DNA of 64,000 nt from an uncultured Bacteroidota bacterium. GTDB lineage: Bacteria; Bacteroidota; Bacteroidia; Chitinophagales; Chitinophagaceae. The notes beneath the pieces are model-generated. The model had not been told where the DNA came from, did no database searches, and worked only from the letters and a program-made list of their open reading frames with translations. The stretch spans positions 1 through 64,000 of the forward strand of contig CAIRYK010000071.1 in assembly GCA_903882805.1 (NCBI GenBank), written 5' to 3'. Shown one piece after another: positions 29,283-38,116 of this stretch. Numbering within the stretch: position 1 is the stretch's first letter; each line of letters opens with the position of its first letter. The position numbers and the translations under genes are program-made.

Positions 29283-31712
29283 ATGAATTCAAAAAGTACT
29301 TTTTCAGCTATTCACACTGGTTGTCATTTTCTTAACTGGTCAAAGCAGCTTTTACTGATAGTTGTGCTATTGATAACCAATCAGTTAGCGGGTTATGCTA
29401 CTGCCTGGACAACTTCGGTTGCCGGACCTGTAAACAGTTTATCAAACTGGACAGATGGCGCCACCTCTCCAACCACGTTTACCACACCCGGCGATACCTG
29501 GGCGGTAACCATGAGCATGACTCTTCCTGCATCGGTAGTTTGGACAATTGGCACACCGTCTACGTCGCCGGCTACCCTATATTTCGAGAGTGGCGGAACA
29601 ATAACTATGAGCGGGGCGGGCAGTACCTTTACCATGAATGTATATGGCGACATGGTGTTCAATGGGGGTACGCTATCGCTGGGCGGCGCAGGCACCACCT
29701 GCAACGTTACTACCAACGGGAATGTTATAATGAATACGGGTACAATAAGCTCGGTTGCAAGCAGTACTCACCTTTATATGAATACCTATGGCAATTTTAC
29801 TATAAATGGCGGCACGGTTACCACAACTGGCGCGAGCAGTTGGCTGATATTGAATACGCACGGAAACTTTGCAATGACCGGAGGCTCCTGCAATGCCGGT
29901 GGTGCAAGTGGAATTATTACCAACAACATCTTTGGCAATTGCAGCCTTTCCGGTCCGGCGACTATGGTGAACACGGGAGCAGGCTGCACAAACAATGTTC
30001 ATCTGGCATTACACAGAAGCGCCGGAACTATGCTGGTAAACAACACGACAACGGGATCATGGTCAGGCACAAACATATTTGTTGACAGTAATTGCATAGC
30101 CCGATTGAATGGCGATTTCAGCACTACTACTGGTTCGTCAGCTTATGGCCTAACCGTAAATGGCGTATTAGAGTGCCCTGCGTCATACTTTGTAAACGGT
30201 ACGCGTAAATTTGCACTCAATGCTTCTGGAAAACTGACTGTGGGTCATGCTACCGGCATAAACGGAGCGATAATAACAACTGGTACGCGAACATTCAATG
30301 ACACTGCCAACTACGAGTTCAATGGAACGGCGCCCCAGGTAACCGGCTCGTATCTTCCTGTTTCATTGGCAGCCCCCGACACAATTACTATAAATAATCC
30401 AGCGGGAGTCAGCCTCTCCGCATCAACCGCAACAACAGGTACGCTATTTTTTACAGCCGGCATATTGCACACTGGCCCCTATACAATAACACTGCCAGAT
30501 GCCCTTAGTGCAGTTGTAGGCGCGGGCCCAACAAGCTATGTACATGGTACTTTGCAAAAAACAATTGCTGGAGCTTTTGCCTTAAACTATGAGGTAGGCG
30601 ACGCCAATTATTGCCCTATGAAACTCTCGTTGAGTTCTATGGGCGTGGGCGGCATGCTGGGCGTAACCTCTACCAATGGCATGCATCCGGCTGTGGGTAC
30701 GTCGGGTATATCCACATCATTCATTGCCAACCACTACTGGACAATAACTAATATTGGGGCTTCAGGACCAACCGACATAACGCCCACTGCAACTTACAAT
30801 GCGGTTGATATTATTGGCGGAACCAACGTGGATTTCGTGACACAAAAATACTCAGGGCCTTCCTGGCTCACCTCTTCGTTGGTGAGTAGAAATACATCTA
30901 CGCCCTATACCTCGGCGCCCGTAACAAGTATTGCGACAGCCTCCATAGCCGGCGACTATATTTTCGGAAATACCGACTGCGGCACAGCGCCCATTACCGG
31001 CATAACCACAGTATGCGTAGGTAGTACCACCACACTAAGCGATGCCACGCCCGGCGGAGTATGGGTTAGCGCTTCAACTGGCATAGCCACAATTACAAGC
31101 GGCGGTGTTGTATCGGGCGTTGCTCCCGGCTCAAGCGTTATCTCTTATACTGCCTTGGGCTGCACCGTTACTACGGTGGTAACTGTCAATCCGCTACCTA
31201 ATGCCGGGTCTATAACCGGACCAAGCACTGTATGCGAAGGACGCACTTATTCCTTTACCGATCCGGCTACCGGCGGAACATGGACAAGTAGCAACACTGC
31301 AATTGCCACTGTAGGTATAGCTGGCGATGTTACAGGGGTAGCTGCAGGAACCGCTGTGATATCTTATGCTGTAACCAACAGTTGTGGTACGGCTACGGCG
31401 GTGCGTACAGTCACAGTTATAACCGCCATTGCTTGCGCTCTGCAAAGCGCGCAACCCATTACCCAAAACAATACTGGAACAATATCACTGTATCCCAATC
31501 CTGGTTTCGGTATTTTTACTGTATCCGTTTCAGCATCCGAAGCCAAAATATTCAATATGACAATTACCAATATTTTGGGTCAGAAAGTCAAAGAATTCCA
31601 ATTGGTCGCCAATCAACCAATTGAATTGAATACTGGATTAACCCCAGGAATCTACCATTTATCAACAACCGATGGGACGCAACGAATTCAAACCACGTTT
31701 GTAGTAAGATAG
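29283..31712 (+). CDS. Secreted T9SS-sorted protein with beta-helix-like 24-aa repeats and Big_2-like repeats
   Basis: Signal-like N-terminus; ITGITTVCVGSTTTLSDATPGGVW / ITGPSTVCEGRTYSFTDPATGGTW repeats; C-terminal SLYPNPGFGIFTVSVSASEAKIFNMTITNILGQKV...GIYHLSTTDGTQRIQTTFVVR sorting domain. Confidence 0.87.
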   Translation: MNSKSTFSAIHTGCHFLNWSKQLLLIVVLLITNQLAGYATAWTTSVAGPVNSLSNWTDGATSPTTFTTPGDTWAVTMSMTLPASVVWTIGTPSTSPATLYFESGGTITMSGAGSTFTMNVYGDMVFNGGTLSLGGAGTTCNVTTNGNVIMNTGTISSVASSTHLYMNTYGNFTINGGTVTTTGASSWLILNTHGNFAMTGGSCNAGGASGIITNNIFGNCSLSGPATMVNTGAGCTNNVHLALHRSAGTMLVNNTTTGSWSGTNIFVDSNCIARLNGDFSTTTGSSAYGLTVNGVLECPASYFVNGTRKFALNASGKLTVGHATGINGAIITTGTRTFNDTANYEFNGTAPQVTGSYLPVSLAAPDTITINNPAGVSLSASTATTGTLFFTAGILHTGPYTITLPDALSAVVGAGPTSYVHGTLQKTIAGAFALNYEVGDANYCPMKLSLSSMGVGGMLGVTSTNGMHPAVGTSGISTSFIANHYWTITNIGASGPTDITPTATYNAVDIIGGTNVDFVTQKYSGPSWLTSSLVSRNTSTPYTSAPVTSIATASIAGDYIFGNTDCGTAPITGITTVCVGSTTTLSDATPGGVWVSASTGIATITSGGVVSGVAPGSSVISYTALGCTVTTVVTVNPLPNAGSITGPSTVCEGRTYSFTDPATGGTWTSSNTAIATVGIAGDVTGVAAGTAVISYAVTNSCGTATAVRTVTVITAIACALQSAQPITQNNTGTISLYPNPGFGIFTVSVSASEAKIFNMTITNILGQKVKEFQLVANQPIELNTGLTPGIYHLSTTDGTQRIQTTFVVR
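29634..29993 (+). repeat. Five tandem 24-aa (72-bp) degenerate repeats
   Basis: MNVYGDMVFNGGTLSLGGAGTTCN / VTTNGNVIMNTGTISSVASSTHLY / MNTYGNFTINGGTVTTTGASSWLI / LNTHGNFAMTGGSCNAGGASGIIT / NNIFGNCSLSGPATMVNTGAGCTN. Confidence 0.85.
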
Positions 31713-31735
31713 ATTTCACGAAATACATTTATCAC

Positions 31736-31764
31736 AACGCCGCCAGCAAGTAGCTGGCGGCGTT
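31736..31764 (+). terminator. Hairpin downstream of T9SS protein gene
   Basis: aacgccgccagc / gctggcggcgtt perfect 12-bp stem, 5-nt loop; weak T tract. Confidence 0.65.
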
Positions 31765-31850
31765 CGTTTACGGCTGTTTGTCATAAAAACGCCACTTTAG
31801 CGCCGGATGATTTCTGTCAGCGACCGAAATTTGAAAGCCATATACTTTGC

Positions 31851-33230
31851 ATGAAATTTCAGTTTATGTCGTTTTATAATCTTGCTGTAAAATACAATGT
31901 ACCGGTACCCCGCTACACCAGCTACCCTACTGTGCCCAACTGGAAAGAAAATCTGGATGTTGACAATTATAAAAGTGTTTTCCGCAAGAGGTTCAGTATC
32001 GAGAACAAGACAAATGGTATAAGCCTGTATATACACCTGCCCTTTTGCGAATCGCTTTGCACCTATTGCGGATGCAACAAAAAGATTACCGCCAACCACG
32101 GCGTAGAGGAAGAATATATAAATGCCATAATTAAAGAATGGACCCTCTACCTAAGCCTTATGGATGCAAAGCCAGTAATAAAGGAATTACACCTTGGCGG
32201 TGGTACGCCTACTTTTTTCTCGCCGCAAAATCTGGAACGTTTGCTGAATGCCTTATTTAGTGAGGCCATCATTCATCCCGATCGCGAATTTAGCTTTGAG
32301 GGCCACCCAAACAATACCGGCAAAGAACACCTGCAAACGCTGTATAATCTTGGGTTTCGGAGGTTGAGCCTCGGGGTGCAGGACAACGACCCGGAGGTGC
32401 AGCGCATCATCAATCGTATACAGCCTATAGAAAATGTTCGCCGGGTTACGGAGTGGGCGCGCGCCATTGGCTACACTTCGGTAAATTATGACCTTATTTA
32501 TGGACTGCCTCTCCAAACTGCCGAAAGCATTGCTAAAACAATTGCAGAAGTAATAACCCTGCGCCCAGACCGTATAGCCTTTTACAGCTATGCACACGTG
32601 CCATGGACCAGCAAGGGGCAGCGGCTTTTTGACGAAAACGACCTGCTACCGCCTAATGAGAAACTGAAACTATACCAAACCGGCCGTGAGTTGTTTTTGG
32701 CCAATGGCTACAACGACATAGGCATGGATCATTTTTCGCTGCCCGGCGACGATCTTTACCTTGCCTCTACAAAAGGCAGGCTGCACAGAAACTTTATGGG
32801 ATATACTACCCAAAATACAAGTATTTTGATAGGCTTGGGGGTGTCGAGTATTAGCTGCACCGGAAATAGCTTTGCCCAAAATGCAAAAACAATACACGAT
32901 TACTACAGCCACCTTCATAAAAACGAACTGCCAATAGAAAAAGGCTATTTTCTCACCGAAGAAGATATCAGGTTTGGTCAATACATTCTCGACCTCAGCT
33001 GTAGGGGAATTACAACAATACACCCCACCGACCGCGACACCTTAGCCACCTATTGCCAACCCGAACTAAAACGCCTGTGGACCGACGGCCTCGTAATATT
33101 GAGCGGGAATACCATACAAATCACGGCCACCGGACGAAATTTTATTCGTAATATCTGCGCTGCATTAGACTTGTATTTGCATAAAAACAAGCCAACAACC
33201 GAGAAACGAGTGTTCAGTTCGGCTGTATAG
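31851..33230 (+). CDS. hemN: Oxygen-independent coproporphyrinogen III oxidase (radical SAM)
   Basis: VPRYTSYPTVPNW, SLYIHLPFCESLCTYCGCNKKIT, ELHLGGGTPTFFSP. Confidence 0.94.
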   Translation: MKFQFMSFYNLAVKYNVPVPRYTSYPTVPNWKENLDVDNYKSVFRKRFSIENKTNGISLYIHLPFCESLCTYCGCNKKITANHGVEEEYINAIIKEWTLYLSLMDAKPVIKELHLGGGTPTFFSPQNLERLLNALFSEAIIHPDREFSFEGHPNNTGKEHLQTLYNLGFRRLSLGVQDNDPEVQRIINRIQPIENVRRVTEWARAIGYTSVNYDLIYGLPLQTAESIAKTIAEVITLRPDRIAFYSYAHVPWTSKGQRLFDENDLLPPNEKLKLYQTGRELFLANGYNDIGMDHFSLPGDDLYLASTKGRLHRNFMGYTTQNTSILIGLGVSSISCTGNSFAQNAKTIHDYYSHLHKNELPIEKGYFLTEEDIRFGQYILDLSCRGITTIHPTDRDTLATYCQPELKRLWTDGLVILSGNTIQITATGRNFIRNICAALDLYLHKNKPTTEKRVFSSAV

Positions 33231-33247
33231 AAAATCAGCACACCAAC

Positions 33248-33400
33248 TAATACCGTTTGGACATTAAAAATCGCCATGCGGGGATTGTTGCGACCCTACG
33301 GGGCGCAGCCTATAAATAATACATTTCTCAACTACAAACCTGTAGCGCCTAACGGCGCAATGACATCCTTTGGCGCCGAATTTTAATCGATTTGGTATTA
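33248..33400. repeat. Intergenic dispersed repeat, copy 2
   Basis: See copy 1; ends taatacc...ggtatta form imperfect terminal inverted repeats. Confidence 0.93.
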
Positions 33401-33416
33401 CCCCATAGAAAATACT

Positions 33417-33547
33417 CCCGACTATGGACTATCTACTAAGGACTATGGACTAAAAAACCGACTACGGACTATCTACTAAAGAACATCTACTAAAAAAACC
33501 AACTCTCGACCATGGACTATCTACTAAAGACTATCTACTAAAAAACT
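33417..33547. repeat. Degenerate short tandem repeat (gactatggactatctactaaa-like units)
   Basis: Repeated ggactatctactaa(a), gactatggacta, gaacatctactaaaaaaacc units reaching the antiporter stop codon. Confidence 0.85.
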
Positions 33548-34955
33548 ACTCTTTCATCCTACCAATTGCTGTAAGTAATGGGCCGGTCATAAGCGTGGTT
33601 ACTAATGCCATAATCACCATTATGGCAAATATCTCGGGGGTGAGGATACCGAGGTCGTAGCCTATGTTTAGCGCTATAAGTTCCATTAGTCCGCGAGTGT
33701 TCATGAGGGCGCCTATACCGAGCGCGTCCTTCCACGACCGCCCCACCAGCCGGGCAGCAATGGCGCTACCGCCAAACTTCCCCGCAATTGCTACTGCCAC
33801 CACAATGCCGCACAGCGCCCACAAAGCAGGTTGATTTAACAATCCAATCTGGGTGCGCAAACCTGTAAACACAAAAAATATGGGTAGGAAAAGCAATAGG
33901 CTTACATCTTCCAGCTTACCGGTTACAGAATGTTTGAAATTGAAATCGGCTGGCATAATTACGCCCGCCATAAATGCGCCAAACAGAACATGTATGCCTA
34001 TCAACTCCGCGATATATGCCGACCCGAGCAAAACAACAAAAACCACTGCTATTATTGCCTTGTCGGTCTTTTGCTTGTTGCCATAGGTAATGCACAGCCG
34101 GGCCAATAATGGCCTTACAGCATACAGCATAATACCTACATATACCACCGACAAGCCAATGGTTACCAACACGCCGGTTGCGCTGCCTGCTTTAGCAATA
34201 GCTATTACCACAGGCAGTATGCACCATGCTGTTATGTCGTCGGCGGCGGCGCAGGTGAGCGCCAGCGCTCCAAGCGGCGTTTTGGTTATGCCCCGCTCTT
34301 GCATAATGCGCGCCAGCACCGGGAAAGCAGTAATACTCATAGCAATACCCATAAACAATGCAAACGACAAAAAACTGATATTTGCCGGCGCATATTGTTC
34401 GTAGATAAAGAAGGCAAGACTCATGCCTAAAAAATAAGGGAAAACAATGCTGGCGTGGCTTACCACCAGCGCATCTTGCGCTCTTTTTTTCAGGATGGTA
34501 ACATCGAGCTCCATACCTATAATGAACATAAAGAACACTAAGCCCACCTGACTAAAAAACTGCAGCGTTTTTAAGGAATCTATGGGAAAAAGAAAAGCCG
34601 ACACCTGAGGAAACACCATACCAAACAAAGAGGGCCCTAAGAATATACCAGCAAAAATTTCGCCGATAACCGATGGTTGCCCCACCTTTTGTGCAATAAA
34701 CCCAAAAACTCTGGAAACTATGAGAATGGAAATGATTTGCAAAAACAATATGCTGACAGGATGATGCATATTCTCAAAAACCTCGGCAAACATCCCGTTA
34801 ATTGGCGTAGCGGCCATCTTTTGCGCGGCCGACTGATATGCCTTTGATATGGGCGGAATAGATGCATGTAAATGCTTCCCCTGCTCCAATATCAGCCACA
34901 TTAATGAGGCAAAAAGCGCAAGGGTAACAACGTAGATGATAGCTTTCCGGTTCAT
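33546..34955 (-). CDS. Cation:proton antiporter (CPA2 family, Na+/H+ exchanger-like)
   Basis: ~12 TM; QPSVIGEIFAGIFLGPSLFG, FPVLARIMQERG, GALMNTRGLMELIALNIGYDLGIL. Confidence 0.9.
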   Translation of the reverse strand: MNRKAIIYVVTLALFASLMWLILEQGKHLHASIPPISKAYQSAAQKMAATPINGMFAEVFENMHHPVSILFLQIISILIVSRVFGFIAQKVGQPSVIGEIFAGIFLGPSLFGMVFPQVSAFLFPIDSLKTLQFFSQVGLVFFMFIIGMELDVTILKKRAQDALVVSHASIVFPYFLGMSLAFFIYEQYAPANISFLSFALFMGIAMSITAFPVLARIMQERGITKTPLGALALTCAAADDITAWCILPVVIAIAKAGSATGVLVTIGLSVVYVGIMLYAVRPLLARLCITYGNKQKTDKAIIAVVFVVLLGSAYIAELIGIHVLFGAFMAGVIMPADFNFKHSVTGKLEDVSLLLFLPIFFVFTGLRTQIGLLNQPALWALCGIVVAVAIAGKFGGSAIAARLVGRSWKDALGIGALMNTRGLMELIALNIGYDLGILTPEIFAIMVIMALVTTLMTGPLLTAIGRMKE

Positions 34956-35096
34956 GGTGTGAAATTAGGCAAAACACCAGTTGATAAGAATGTTTTGAAT
35001 ACAATTCCATCACAGCGCCCGCCTAATACTTCAGTAAATCTCCAACGCACAGATACAAGCCACGAGAAGTAAGCAGTAATGATGTGCCACTAAATA

Positions 35097-35494
35097 CTAA
35101 GCAGGAGTGGATAGTATATTGAGCAGATACAAAAAGGGAGATAGGTTCAAGCCTGCCGACTCATTTAATTCTCTGAAATTTGTCACGTCCTCAAAATTAG
35201 CGGGATCTACAGATTTGAATCCCATCGACCAGTCTTCAAAAAACCGCTGTACTATTGGGCCTTCTTTTAATATCATAAAAAATTCGTGCCTACTGTCTTT
35301 TGATATAGTATTAGCTAAATCTTTTACTACCTGCTCCTCTCCTTCAATAAGTTGAATGAATTTGCCGGTAAAAAAAACAGCATTCCGGTAACGCCCAAAG
35401 TCTTGTTCTTTGTCTGCGACTGTATCAGCAATTCTTTTAATTCCAGATCAGTAAAATCGGCAGTAGCATAGCTACTATAAAGAATATAGTACAT
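35097..35494 (-). pseudogene. BLUF-domain photoreceptor protein, frameshifted at an A8/T8 homopolymer
   Basis: Reverse strand frame 1: MYYILYSSYATADFTDLELKELLIQSQTKNKTLGVTGMLFF; then shifted frame TGKFIQLIEGEEQVVKDLANTISKDSRHEFFMILKEGPIVQRFFEDWSMGFKSVDPANF...LSTPA*. Span 398 bp, one base short of 133 codons. Confidence 0.87.
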
Positions 35495-35603
35495 ATAGTT
35501 AAAGGTATGCAGTAACTATCAAACAAAACGGTGTGTTTTGTTAAAAAGCAACTTAAGCTGCAAACTAAAGCAATTACAAAAAAAACAAGTCACTTCCACA
35601 CTT

Positions 35604-36251
35604 TTACTTCTTACCATGTTGTCCTTTCCACGTCTTATAATAATCGTCGCGAATATCGTTGATAACATTAAAAATGCTGCCTGCCCAGAAATTCCGCAAA
35701 CCAAAACCCTTTGGCTTACCCGACAACCGCTCATGAAGCAATACTTCTTTTGTAGTCATGTTTATGGCCACAAAATGTATTATTGCTTTCTCAGCATTCT
35801 TATTGAAACACTCAACAAGAAATAAAACACCGATACCTTTTTTGTCGCCCGTGTTATATGTTTTTACAAAGCCGGCTATATCCTCGTTCTTATAGTTGGG
35901 GGTAAAATTGCTTTCTATTGACTCTAAGGATGTAGACGCATTGATTTTCATAATCATATCGATATCATACACAATATCCTCCTTACGCAGCATGGCGCCG
36001 ATGTCGTATTTTTTCTGTTCGTGAATGATCACATTATTCCATGCCGGGAAAAACCTATTCCTGATATCCGATGCGCTTTGCCCTCCTGCTTCTTTAAACT
36101 GGGTGAAGTCGCCAATCATTTTCGCATGCGAAAAATCCAACCCAAGCCAGGTTACCAGCACATCGCTACGCTTAAACAAATCCTCTACTTTTTGCGCAGC
36201 AGCCGTTAATACCACACAAATTGATGCAATAACTAAAACCAACTTTTTCAT
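35604..36251 (-). CDS. Hypothetical secreted protein
   Basis: Likely start MKKLVLVIASICVVLTAAAQ; long ORF, no recognised domain. Confidence 0.6.
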   Translation of the reverse strand: MKKLVLVIASICVVLTAAAQKVEDLFKRSDVLVTWLGLDFSHAKMIGDFTQFKEAGGQSASDIRNRFFPAWNNVIIHEQKKYDIGAMLRKEDIVYDIDMIMKINASTSLESIESNFTPNYKNEDIAGFVKTYNTGDKKGIGVLFLVECFNKNAEKAIIHFVAINMTTKEVLLHERLSGKPKGFGLRNFWAGSIFNVINDIRDDYYKTWKGQHGKK

Positions 36252-36351
36252 AGTAAAATGTTTGAACGTTAAAGATAATCCGACAGTATTATGCAAAGAT
36301 AAAATCTTGAATTCCAGTTATCAAAAACATAATAGGGTTTGCTTTCGCTAA

Positions 36352-38028
36352 CTATTGGCCTATCAATGATTTCAATTTTTTGTTTATTAACGCACGTTCG
36401 TTTACAGAAGCTACATCGCGCTCTAAAGCCATTCTGTAGTATTTAATTGCTTTTACGCTTTCTTTTTCCTTTTTATAGAAATCGCCTAATACCATGTAAG
36501 TTAAATAACAGTCGGGATTGTCGCTAATAAACATTTGTATCTCTGCATCTTTCAATGCCACTGGCGCCCCCATCATAACATGTTTTTTTATCAGCTCTTT
36601 TATTTTCTTATAATGTTCATATCGGTTAAAATCGTTTGTTGCTACAAAACTATCTGCAGGTATTGTTAGCGAGTCTATGGTTAATGTGTTTACATGAGCA
36701 AAAGCAGCGCTGATATTATAACACACAAAAGCCCCCAACTGATAGGGAGGCGTAGATACCCACATATTTCGTTCGCCTGGCTTAAATATTACTGCATGGT
36801 GTGCAATCAACTGGTTTAATGACTTTGGATTGCCCATGCCGATATTCTTACCATTAACACCTTGCCTGTTTCTAAGAATAGCGGCGGCTTTTAAGTAATC
36901 GATAGGTTGAGTAGCCGAAAGCAATTCATTAACCCTATCGAACCGGTATTTCGAATCACTGTTCTGTATGTTGTTCAGGTTTACCGAATCTTTCATAAAT
37001 ATTTCGCCCTGATAATGATTCGCGCAAACCAGTGTACTATTGCTACTCTCGTACACATCCCACTTCAAAGGCGACTTTTCGATGATTATTGCTTTATCGT
37101 CGGCAGCCGAGCCAATCAGTAATGATTCTGATACAAATGTTTCCTTAGCTTTTGCAATGGCAATTGCTTCGTCTTTGTTCTTTGCATACTGCAAAATTTC
37201 GCGGGCTAATATAGATATAGGGTCTTTAGCGCCCATCGGCAAGTCCGACTTTGAAGCATTGAGTGTAACCGTTACCCCCATTTCGTTCATACCCGATACC
37301 ACGCCCGTTAGCCCGGCCCACGAATAACTGGCGAATTTGTATCCCGTCGTTGGCTTTACAAACACAATCATTTTCTCCTTCGCAAATTCCTCGCCCATGT
37401 AAAAATCAAAATTGCGACCAATTAGCAGGCTGCCGTCCTTCGAACTTTCCTTATTAACGGCAAACGAGGTGCAACCCACCATATTAAAATCATTGAGCGC
37501 ATGGCCTATGTCGTGCGCGCCATGGTAATAAAGTATGCGGTAGTATTTCGGTCCTACATAATCGTACTTGTCGGCAAACGACTGCGATACGCCATATATT
37601 TCCTGAAGGTTTTCTTCCGGTATATTTTTATAAATATCGCGATTGAACCAGGCAATAAACAACTTTAATACTTGCTGGTAAAACCGATTGGGCACTAACT
37701 CATTTATTTGATTTACAAACACTTCCTCTTGTCGTTGTATGAGTTCCTTAGCGAGCACCCCATATATTAAGCCCCTTTCGTAAGGAGCGCCTTCCAGATA
37801 CATTTCCCAAATACCGTACTTGTTCTTGCGTAACCAACAGTTGTTTACCGCATAGCTATCCGGCCCGGTTTGCTTGCGCACATAGTTGGCAGTAGTGAGC
37901 TTTTTATCCACCTTAGGGTCGGGTATGCTAACTCGCCACCACAAAAGCAATAATGCCACTGTTAACAGACCAATTGCGGTAAGAAGTGTTATAAATAGTA
38001 TACGCATTATTTTTTTCAGCAATCGCAT
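36352..38028 (-). CDS. C45-family autoproteolytic acyltransferase/hydrolase (membrane-anchored)
   Basis: N-terminal TM; VGCTSFAVNKESSKDGSLLIGRNFDFYMGEEF and SWAGLTGVVSGMNEMGVTVTLNAS typical of AAT/C45 enzymes; C-terminal TPR-like segment. Confidence 0.8.
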   Translation of the reverse strand: MRLLKKIMRILFITLLTAIGLLTVALLLLWWRVSIPDPKVDKKLTTANYVRKQTGPDSYAVNNCWLRKNKYGIWEMYLEGAPYERGLIYGVLAKELIQRQEEVFVNQINELVPNRFYQQVLKLFIAWFNRDIYKNIPEENLQEIYGVSQSFADKYDYVGPKYYRILYYHGAHDIGHALNDFNMVGCTSFAVNKESSKDGSLLIGRNFDFYMGEEFAKEKMIVFVKPTTGYKFASYSWAGLTGVVSGMNEMGVTVTLNASKSDLPMGAKDPISILAREILQYAKNKDEAIAIAKAKETFVSESLLIGSAADDKAIIIEKSPLKWDVYESSNSTLVCANHYQGEIFMKDSVNLNNIQNSDSKYRFDRVNELLSATQPIDYLKAAAILRNRQGVNGKNIGMGNPKSLNQLIAHHAVIFKPGERNMWVSTPPYQLGAFVCYNISAAFAHVNTLTIDSLTIPADSFVATNDFNRYEHYKKIKELIKKHVMMGAPVALKDAEIQMFISDNPDCYLTYMVLGDFYKKEKESVKAIKYYRMALERDVASVNERALINKKLKSLIGQ

Positions 38029-38116
38029 GAGGCAGTATTTGTAGGAATGAGCGCAAAATTAGACAATTAATAATACCCGTCTGGTAACAACAAAAAGCCA
38101 AATAAAAACAAAATAG

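Noticed and set aside
29540-30085. 181-aa + ORF rich in Tyr/Gln/Arg
   Set aside because: Alternate frame of the repetitive T9SS protein; composition explained by repeats.
33417-33547. Possible CRISPR array
   Set aside because: Units are short, degenerate and contiguous without unique spacers of constant length.
35140-35170. ggttcaagcctgcc T-loop-like motif
   Set aside because: Inside the BLUF gene; no cloverleaf can be drawn.
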